Source: Actinomadura barringtoniae
Lineage (GTDB): Bacteria; Actinomycetota; Actinomycetes; Streptosporangiales; Streptosporangiaceae
Length of the DNA stretch: 64,000 nt
Assembly: GCF_017573505.1 (NCBI RefSeq)
Contig: NZ_JAGEOJ010000002.1
Span: 1-64,000 of the forward strand
Direction: 5' to 3'
Part shown: piece by piece, positions 58,023-64,000 of the stretch
How positions within the stretch are numbered: the stretch's first letter is position 1
How the letters are laid out: the number at the start of each line of letters is the position of its first letter
The notes under the pieces: generated by a model
Seen by the model: only the letters and a program-made list of their open reading frames with translations
Told to the model about the DNA's origin: nothing
Database searches by the model: none
Program-made: the position numbers and the translations under genes

Positions 58023-59614
58023 ACGAGGACGCCGGGGTTGAGGATCCCGGCCGGGTCGACCGCCGCCTTGGCTCCGCGCAGGGCGGCGGCGAACGGCTCG
58101 GGCCGCTGCCGTTCGTACCAGGGACGGTGGTCGCGGCCGACGGCGTGGTGGTGGGTGATGGTGCCGCCCGCCGCCAGGATCGCCTCCGACGCCGCCCGCT
58201 TGATGGCGTCCCACTGCTCGATCTCGGCGCCGCGCCGGGCCGGGGCGAGAACGGTGAAGTACGGGGCGGCTCCGTCGGGGTAGGCGAACGCCAGCCGGCA
58301 GGTGACGATCCCGCCGCCGTGCAGCGCGTCCCGTGCGGCCCCGATCACGGCGGTGTGGAACGCGGCGAACCGGTCCCAGGTCACCGCGGTCTCGAATGTC
58401 TCCGCCACAAGGCCGATCGACGGGTAGGCGTTGCGCAGGTAGGGCATGCGCAGGAACGCGTTCCGCCAGGCCCCGCCCTGTCCCCCGGTGCCGTGCTCGC
58501 CGCCTCCGCCGCCGTTCTGGATCTCCTCCCAGGCGCCGCCGCACAGCCGCGCGAGCTCCAGCGCCCGGTCCAGCAGAGCGTCCACGGGGTGATCGGCGGA
58601 CTCGAAGGCCAGCATGAGCAGCGCGTACGTGCCGTCGCCGCCGGAGGTCAGCCACGCCTCGGTCGGGTCGAGCAGCCGGCAGTTGGAGGGGTGGAGCCCC
58701 GACTGCGCGATCGCCAGCACCGCCTCGGCGCCGCGCTCGAACGAGGGGAACGTGACGGTCGTGGAGACGCGGAAGTCCGGGCGCGGCCTGACCCGCATCC
58801 ACGCCTCGGTGATGACGCCGAGCGCGCCCTCCGAGCCCAGCAGCATCCGGTCCGGTGACACCCCGGCACCCGAGGCGGGCAGCCGCCGCGACTCCCAGAC
58901 GCCGCGCGGGGTGACGGCGCGGATCGACTCGACGTGGTCGTCGATGTGCGTTCCCAGGGTCGCGAAATGCCCGCCCGCGCGGGTGGCCAGCCAGCCGCCG
59001 AGCGTCGACAGCTCGTAGGACTGCGGGTAGTGCCGCAGCGTGAGGCCCTCTTCGGCCAGCCGCCGGTCGATCGCGGGCCCGAGCATGCCCGCCTGGATCC
59101 GGGCGGCGCGCGAGAGCGGATCGATCTCCAGGATCTGGTCCAGCCCGGTCAGGTCGAGGCTGACGACCGGCCCGAGGTCGCGCGGCTCCACTCCCCCGAC
59201 CACGCTCGTGCCGCCGCCGTACGGGACGACCGCCACGCCCGCGTTCTCCGCCCACTCCAGGACGTGCATGACCTCGCGTTCGTCGCGCGGCCTGGCGACG
59301 ACGTCGGGCGGCGAGTCGAACCGGCCGCGGAAGGCGCGCACCAGGTCGCGGTAGGCCTGACCGTAGGTGTGGGTGATCCGCGCGTACGGCTCGGTCGTGC
59401 AGCACTCCAGCGGCGGCGGCTCCACCCGCGGCGCGGGCAGTTCCACCGCGTCCAGCGGCACGGGCTCCTCGATCTCGCCGTCGAGCCGGAACCCGGTGAC
59501 CGCCGTCATCAGCTCGGCGGTCGCGGCGAGCTCGTCCGCCGCCGGTTCTTCGTCGGCGTACCCCCAGGCCCAGTGGCTCCGCCGCCGCACCCCGTCCATG
59601 CCCACCGTCCCCAT
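58019..59614 (-). CDS. FAD-linked oxidase, alkylglycerone-phosphate-synthase-like
   Basis: The gene encodes 531 residues from ATG 59614; ATG 59599 is five codons later and also plausible. The FAD_binding_4 domain has VVPYGGGTSVVGGV (about 145), DLTGLDQILEID and LSTLGGWLATRAGGHFA. The C-terminal FAD-oxidase_C domain is long, with GLHPSNCRLLDP, TVLAPARRG and a closing HHHAVGRDHRPWY plus KAAVDPAGILNPGVL. An N-terminal MDGVRRRSHWAWGYAD matches AGPS-like bacterial proteins. No ether-lipid gene is nearby, so the substrate may be another 2-hydroxy acid. It lies 5 bp after the F420 LLM gene, so they form an operon. Confidence 0.85.
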   Translation of the reverse strand: MGTVGMDGVRRRSHWAWGYADEEPAADELAATAELMTAVTGFRLDGEIEEPVPLDAVELPAPRVEPPPLECCTTEPYARITHTYGQAYRDLVRAFRGRFDSPPDVVARPRDEREVMHVLEWAENAGVAVVPYGGGTSVVGGVEPRDLGPVVSLDLTGLDQILEIDPLSRAARIQAGMLGPAIDRRLAEEGLTLRHYPQSYELSTLGGWLATRAGGHFATLGTHIDDHVESIRAVTPRGVWESRRLPASGAGVSPDRMLLGSEGALGVITEAWMRVRPRPDFRVSTTVTFPSFERGAEAVLAIAQSGLHPSNCRLLDPTEAWLTSGGDGTYALLMLAFESADHPVDALLDRALELARLCGGAWEEIQNGGGGGEHGTGGQGGAWRNAFLRMPYLRNAYPSIGLVAETFETAVTWDRFAAFHTAVIGAARDALHGGGIVTCRLAFAYPDGAAPYFTVLAPARRGAEIEQWDAIKRAASEAILAAGGTITHHHAVGRDHRPWYERQRPEPFAAALRGAKAAVDPAGILNPGVLV

Positions 59615-59619
59615 CGTCC

Positions 59620-60564
59620 CTAGCGCAGCCGTTCGATCACGGGCCCGAACACGTCCAGGAACGGCCCGTGCACGGTGAAGTAGCTGAACCCGAAGCGTTC
59701 GCGCGCCGCACGGATCTGCTCGGCGATCTCGGCCTCGGTCCCGATCAGCAGGAACGGCGTCTCCAGGATCTCCTCGACGCCGAGGTTCGGCATCATCGCC
59801 GCCATTTCCTCCGCCGCCGCGCGCCGGTCCCTGGTGACCACGACCCGCTGGACGAGGACGTTCCATTCCAGCTCGTCCGCGCGTTCACCGGCATGCTCGC
59901 GCACGAACGCGACCCGCTCCGCCGCCTGCTCGGCGGTGCCCAGCAACAGCGTGCCGGGCGGCTTGCCCTTGGCCTGGTAGGTCCCCGCGATGCCCACGAT
60001 GCCGGCGTGCGCGGCCGCGAGCCGCAGCACGGTGTCGCCCGTGCCGCCGATCAGCAGCGGCGGCCCCGACCCGTTGAACCCGATCCGCTGCTCCGGCGCC
60101 AACGGAGCGAGCCCGTAGTGGTCGCTCACCGGCTTGCTCTGCTCGTAGCCGTCCGCGGCGAAGAGCCGCCCGAGCTCCTCGATGGTCGCGGCCAGCCGGT
60201 CCACCCTTTCGCCGAACGGCTGCCACGGGATCCCGGCCTCGTCGAACTCCCACTTCATGTGCCCGGCGCCGAGCCCGAGCTCCACCCGACCGCCGGTCAG
60301 CCGGTCGGCGGAGGCGACCTCGCGGGCCAGCAGATGCGCGTTCCAGAACCCGGCGTTCAGCACCAGCGTGCCGACCCGCAGCCGCTCGGTCGCGTCCGCC
60401 GCCGCGACCATCGTCGAGAACGGCGCCGGAACGCCCAGGTGATCGGGAACCAGCGCCACGTCGAACCCGAACCGCTCGGCGCGGCGGCACCGCTCGGCGA
60501 AGTCCTCACGGGATCGGAGATCGAAGAAGTTGAACCCGAAGCGGAAGTCCCTCATGCCGATCAT
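59620..60564 (-). CDS. LLM-class F420-dependent oxidoreductase
   Basis: The gene encodes 314 residues. The TIM-barrel luciferase-like fold begins DFRFGFNFFDLRSREDF. Family marks are RRAERFGFDVALVPDHLG, RLRVGTLVLNAGFWNAHLLAREVA, LTGGRVELGLGAGH and GGTGDTVLRLAA. Members use F420H2, not FMN, to reduce diverse substrates; TIGR03621-type MSMEG_2516-like proteins are closest by pattern. NpdG at 36.5-37.2 kb could supply the cofactor. It is the first gene of an operon with the AGPS-like FAD oxidase, which suggests a shared substrate. Confidence 0.87.
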   Translation of the reverse strand: MIGMRDFRFGFNFFDLRSREDFAERCRRAERFGFDVALVPDHLGVPAPFSTMVAAADATERLRVGTLVLNAGFWNAHLLAREVASADRLTGGRVELGLGAGHMKWEFDEAGIPWQPFGERVDRLAATIEELGRLFAADGYEQSKPVSDHYGLAPLAPEQRIGFNGSGPPLLIGGTGDTVLRLAAAHAGIVGIAGTYQAKGKPPGTLLLGTAEQAAERVAFVREHAGERADELEWNVLVQRVVVTRDRRAAAEEMAAMMPNLGVEEILETPFLLIGTEAEIAEQIRAARERFGFSYFTVHGPFLDVFGPVIERLR

Positions 60565-60638
60565 CTTCTCCCGCGCGCCCCCGAACCTGAACCCCGTTGC
60601 GCGCCGGGCGAAACCGCCGGCCGAAACCGCCCGGTCGG

Positions 60639-61298
60639 CTAGCCGGGGGTGATGAAGCCGGTCTCGTAGGCGAGGATGACGGCCTGGGTCCGGTCGCGGG
60701 CCTGGAGCTTGCCGAGCACGTTGCCGACGTGGGTCTTCACGGTCTGCGGGCTGACGAACAGCTCCTGGGCGATCTCGGCGTTCGAGCGGCCCTTGGCCAT
60801 CAGGCGCAGCACGTCGGCCTCCCGCTCGGTGAGCTGGCCGTGCCAGCGGGCGCCCGTTCCGCCGCCCGTGCCGCCGGTCCCGTGCTCGGCGGCCAGCGCG
60901 CGGATCGCGGCCGGGAACAGCAGCGTGTCCCCGTGGGCGACCATGCGGATGGCCTGGAGGATCTCCTCTGGCCGCGTCCGCTTGAGCAGGAACCCGCTCG
61001 CGCCCGCCTTCAGCGCGTCGTAGACGTACTCGTCGTTCTCGAACGTGGTCACCACGATGATCCGCGGCGGCTCGGCCATCGTCTCGATGATCCGGCGGGT
61101 GGCCTGGATGCCGTCCAGCTTCGGCATCCGCACGTCCATGAGGATCACGTCCGGCCGCAGCCGGTTGACCTCGGCCGGCACGTCGGCGCCGTCGGCCGCC
61201 TCCCCGACCACCGCCAGGTCCGGCTCGGCGTTGATGATCGCCGCCAGCCCGGCCCGGATCAGCCGCTCGTCGTCGACGAGGAGAACGTTGATGCTCAT
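60639..61298 (-). CDS. NarL/LuxR-family response regulator
   Basis: The gene encodes 219 residues from ATG 61298, whose ATGA overlaps the kinase stop. The receiver domain has acidic DDE in LLVDDERLI, phospho-acceptor Asp in ILMDVRMPK and Lys in LLKRTRPEE. The LuxR helix-turn-helix lies at about 150-210: LTEREADVLRLMAKGRSNAEI and VSPQTVKTHVGNVLGKL. It is paired with the histidine kinase immediately upstream. Target genes unknown. The stop is 75 bp from the LLM gene start. Confidence 0.94.
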   Translation of the reverse strand: MSINVLLVDDERLIRAGLAAIINAEPDLAVVGEAADGADVPAEVNRLRPDVILMDVRMPKLDGIQATRRIIETMAEPPRIIVVTTFENDEYVYDALKAGASGFLLKRTRPEEILQAIRMVAHGDTLLFPAAIRALAAEHGTGGTGGGTGARWHGQLTEREADVLRLMAKGRSNAEIAQELFVSPQTVKTHVGNVLGKLQARDRTQAVILAYETGFITPG

Positions 61299-62524
61299 GA
61301 GCCGGACCTTAGCGGGAGCGAGACGTCCATACGCCACTGGCCGTCGTCGGGGCCCGCGGTCATGGCGCCCTTGAGGACGGTGACGCGCTCGCGGATCCCG
61401 CCGAGGCCGCGGCCGCCGCTGTGGTGCCCGGCGGAGGCTCCGCCGAGGGGGTTGCTCACGTTGATCTCCAGCCGGTTGTCGCGGATGCGCACGCGCAGGC
61501 GGACCGGGACCTTGCCGGCGTGCCGCAGGGCGTTGGTGAGGGCCTCCTGGATGATGCGGTAGGCCTCGCGGGAGACCGACGCGGGGACGTGGTCGATGCC
61601 CGCGTCCGCCTCGGCGTCGAGCTTCACGCCCGCGATGCGGGTCTGCTCCAGCAGGCGGTCCAGGTCGGCGAGAGTGGGTTGGGGCGCCGTACGGGAGGCG
61701 TCCTCGCGCAGCAGGCCGAGCACGTGGTCGAGGTCCTCCAGGGCCGAACGGGCCGACTCCTCGATCGCGCCGAGGGCCTCGCGGGCGAACTCGGGATCGC
61801 TGTCCAGCACGCGGCCCGCGGCCCCGGCCTGCAGCGTCACCACGCTGAGGGCGTGGCCGACCGAGTCGTGCAGCTCGCGGGCCAGGCGGTTGCGCTCGGC
61901 GAGGCGTACGGCCTTGCTCTCCAGCTCGGCGAGCCTCTCGTCGGCGGACGGGCCGAGGAAGCGGGGCGCCAGGCGGCTGAGGCCCTCACCGGCCAGGATG
62001 ATCAGCCCGACGAGGACGATGAGCATCAAGAGGCCCGCGGGCGGGCCGAGCCATGAGGCCCAGCTCTCCTTCCATCCGCGCAGCGGCGAGTGCTCGTTGG
62101 TGAAGCCCCTCCAGTTCACGATCGGGAGGAGCATCAGCGCGGCGGCGAACGGCGGGATCGCCAGGCTGAACGCGGCGATCACCACGCCGGCGTGCAGGTG
62201 GATGGCGAACCAGGCGCCGGTACGGGTCCTGGACTCCCAGGAGGCCGACGGGAGCGGGTTCAGGTCGCTGCTGGAGCCGCGCAGGAGCTCGCGTGCCGCC
62301 GCGCCCTCCAGCGGCCGTACGGTCGGGACGAGGCCGGTCACGAACGCGCCGGCGATCGGCAGGACGATGACGAACAGGCCCGTCAGCAGGCCGTTGGGGA
62401 ACAGGTTCGGGACCGTGACCATGCCCAGGAACCAGTACGGCATGAGCAGCGCGCCGCCGACGACCAGGTAGGACCACCGCTGCCAGGTGGTCTTGCTGAT
62501 CAGCAGGCGCAGAATCTTGGGCAC
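61295..62524 (-). CDS. NarL-type sensor histidine kinase
   Basis: The gene encodes 409 residues. The N-terminal half has four to five hydrophobic segments (about 18-40, 42-65, 110-135, 155-180), a membrane sensor without a large extracytoplasmic loop. HisKA_3 follows at about 215: RLARELHDSVGHALSVV with the phospho-His. The HATPase part has EALTNALRHAG and GGRGLGGIRERV. The acidic/Ala-rich spacing and the short loops are typical of intramembrane-sensing kinases of Gram-positives. It forms an operon with the response regulator by a 4-nt overlap. Confidence 0.92.
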   Translation of the reverse strand: MPKILRLLISKTTWQRWSYLVVGGALLMPYWFLGMVTVPNLFPNGLLTGLFVIVLPIAGAFVTGLVPTVRPLEGAAARELLRGSSSDLNPLPSASWESRTRTGAWFAIHLHAGVVIAAFSLAIPPFAAALMLLPIVNWRGFTNEHSPLRGWKESWASWLGPPAGLLMLIVLVGLIILAGEGLSRLAPRFLGPSADERLAELESKAVRLAERNRLARELHDSVGHALSVVTLQAGAAGRVLDSDPEFAREALGAIEESARSALEDLDHVLGLLREDASRTAPQPTLADLDRLLEQTRIAGVKLDAEADAGIDHVPASVSREAYRIIQEALTNALRHAGKVPVRLRVRIRDNRLEINVSNPLGGASAGHHSGGRGLGGIRERVTVLKGAMTAGPDDGQWRMDVSLPLRSGS

Positions 62525-62619
62525 ATCCCGATAATCCCAGACCGCCCCTGGTCAGGGCTCCCTCGCAGGTCCGGAACCTCTCCCCCGTTCGGGTGAGATC
62601 GGCTCGGCCGGCGCCGAGA

Positions 62620-64000
62620 TCAGCTCGGGCGGCTCTTCTCGTCCCGTTCGGCGAGCTTGGCCAGCCGCGCGTTGTAGGCCGACAGCTCGTCCTCCTCCTG
62701 CCGAGCTTCGGCGGCGTCGGCCTTGCGGTCCTCGCGCTTGGCCAGGCGCTGGTCGTCCAGGAACCACTGACAGGCCAGCACGATCAGCACGATGAACGTG
62801 GGGATCTCGCCGAACGCCCAGGCGATGGCGCCGCCGGTGTGCTGGTCCTTCAGGATCGAGGTCCCCCAGGGCGGCAGCACGGCCCGGTACCAGCCCTCCG
62901 CGATCGGCTGGCTCATGTTCATCAGGGCGATGCCGAAGAACGCGTGGAACGGCATCGTGACGAACAGCAGCAGGATCCGCGCCGGGTACGGGAGCTTCTT
63001 CGGCGCCGGGTCGACGCCGATCAGCACCCAGAAGAACAGGCTCCCCGACAGCAGGAAGTGCAGCATCATCGCGATGTGCCCGAGGTGGTTGCGCATCGCG
63101 GACTCGAACAGCGGCGTGAAGTACAGCACGAACGTGCTGGCCACGAAGATGATCGTCGCGACCGCCGGGTGGGCGATGACCGCCAGCGTCCGGCTGTGCA
63201 GGGTCGCGGTCAGCCACTCGCGCGGCCCGCGGTCGCCGCGGATCTTGGCGGGCTTCAGCGCCCGCAGCGCCAGCGTCACCGGCGCGCCCATCACCAGGAA
63301 GATCGGCGACAGCATGGACAGCACCATGTGCTGGACCATGTGGACGCTGAACAGGATCGGCGCGTAGCGGGCGACGCCGGTCTCGGTCACCGCGACGATC
63401 GTGAGCAGGCCGAAGAACCAGGCGGCGGTCCGCCCGGCCGACCAGGAGTCGCCGCGCCGCCGCAGCCGGACGACCCCGGCGATGTAGAGGCCGGCGAGCG
63501 CGACCACGAGGGCGGCGAAGAAGAGGTCGAACGTCCACAGCGACGCCAGCCGCGCGGGCGTGATCTTGGCGGGCAGGTCGAAGCCGATCAGGCCCTTGAT
63601 CGGCGATTCCTCGGTGGTGGGCGGCGGCGGGGCGGTCCGGGCCAGCGCGACCGCCAGGCCCATCGTGGCTGCCATCACGGCCACCTCGACCGTCGCCAGC
63701 CGGGCGAAGGCCAGCGGCTTGCGCTCGGCGACCGCCGGGAGCGTCCGCTCGCGGTGCATCCAGCCGAACCAGCCCAGGATGCCGAACGCGACGATCTTGC
63801 CGAGGGCCAGCCGCCCGTAGTCGGTGTTGACCAGCTCGGCCGGGTCGGGCAGCCGGGAGATCACGTTCACCAGGCCGCTGGCGCCGACGATGATGTAGCA
63901 CCACAGCGCCATCCGGCTGAACCGGCTCGCCATGATGTCCAGCCGGCCCTTGCCGAGCGAGGCGTGCACGACCAGCATGGCCAGCCCGCCGACCCACGGC
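62620..64000 (-). CDS. CopD/CtaG-type fused membrane protein, N-terminal part missing (window edge)
   Basis: The frame is open to the right edge; about 460 residues are visible and the start lies beyond 64000. The visible N-terminal part (IMASRFSRMALWCYIIVGASG...) resembles CopD (copper resistance D). The C-terminal part resembles the caa3-type cytochrome oxidase assembly protein CtaG, with SVHMVQHMVLSM, MLHFLLSGSLFFW and MPFHAFFGIALM; these His-rich motifs are typical of copper handling. Ten or so helices are visible and a charged tail (DDQRLAKREDRKADAAE) ends the protein. Fused CopD-CtaG proteins are known in actinobacteria. Role: probable copper transfer for respiration. Confidence 0.85.
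   Translation of the reverse strand, partial: PWVGGLAMLVVHASLGKGRLDIMASRFSRMALWCYIIVGASGLVNVISRLPDPAELVNTDYGRLALGKIVAFGILGWFGWMHRERTLPAVAERKPLAFARLATVEVAVMAATMGLAVALARTAPPPPTTEESPIKGLIGFDLPAKITPARLASLWTFDLFFAALVVALAGLYIAGVVRLRRRGDSWSAGRTAAWFFGLLTIVAVTETGVARYAPILFSVHMVQHMVLSMLSPIFLVMGAPVTLALRALKPAKIRGDRGPREWLTATLHSRTLAVIAHPAVATIIFVASTFVLYFTPLFESAMRNHLGHIAMMLHFLLSGSLFFWVLIGVDPAPKKLPYPARILLLFVTMPFHAFFGIALMNMSQPIAEGWYRAVLPPWGTSILKDQHTGGAIAWAFGEIPTFIVLIVLACQWFLDDQRLAKREDRKADAAEARQEEDELSAYNARLAKLAERDEKSRPS

Noticed and set aside
1..64000. Mobile elements, prophage, CRISPR arrays, tRNA or rRNA genes
   Set aside because: I looked for transposase or integrase motifs, regularly spaced repeats, and tRNA/rRNA signatures on both strands and saw none; short palindromes and the 98-bp, 30-bp and 8-bp repeats do not fit any of these.

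Overview
The window is GC-rich DNA with strong third-position GC bias, many GTG starts and many 4-nt ATGA/GTGA gene overlaps. Together with the lipA-DUF4191-RDD-glnA order, GlnE plus GlnA2, F420-dependent enzymes, a DUF664/DinB protein, a SARP-type regulator and many lipoproteins, this points to a filamentous actinomycete. Streptosporangiales (perhaps Thermomonosporaceae) is my inference and has not been tested by any search. It looks like ordinary chromosome: I see no insertion sequence, prophage, integrase, CRISPR array, rRNA or tRNA.

Left part (1-23.3 kb): the 3' end of lipA, a DUF4191 gene, an RDD membrane protein and glnA open a nitrogen-assimilation neighbourhood that continues with glnE (11.4-14.6 kb) and glnA2 (19.1-20.4 kb). 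GlnR-like boxes lie upstream of both glnA and glnA2. The block is interrupted by a C39-like peptidase and its partner, a SNF2 helicase, an OsmC protein, a secreted tripeptidyl-peptidase-like hydrolase, two tandem PAP2 proteins, and three consecutive seven-repeat FG-GAP proteins. A polar amino-acid ABC operon follows. In it the binding protein, permease, two near-identical 33-codon ORFs and the ATPase are joined end to end by 4-nt overlaps.

Middle part (23.3-42.9 kb): an orphan class I terpene synthase; an ArsR-type regulator diverging from an MFS exporter over a perfect palindrome; nadE with a promoter that looks leaderless; a PAS-GAF-PP2C-HATPase switch protein; an MFS/TetR drug-export pair with two operator-like dyads; panB; a K+ channel; the F420:NADP reductase npdG; a fused cyclase-family protein; map; a LigD-type phosphoesterase joined to a ligase domain that has lost its lysine; and an HxlR regulator diverging from an NAD(P)-binding oxidoreductase.

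Right part (42.9-64 kb): a DUF457 membrane protein; a four-gene overlapping operon of response regulator, histidine kinase and two paralogous GerMN-like lipoproteins; a GT-C-type glycosyltransferase; a DinB-fold protein; a secreted RTX-repeat protein; a SARP/LAL-type regulator in operon with a bicovalent-FAD oxidase and an alpha/beta hydrolase; a BaeRF protein; an HtrA-type lipoprotein protease; an AGPS-like FAD oxidase paired with an F420-dependent LLM oxidoreductase; a NarL-type two-component system; and the C-terminal part of a CopD/CtaG-type membrane protein cut by the window edge.

The most unusual items are the chain of 33-codon ORFs in the ABC operon, a dispersed palindrome with compensatory base changes (11.4 and 34.1 kb), the two-lipoprotein two-component operon, the inactivated ligase domain, the FG-GAP trio, and several operator palindromes that can be read directly.
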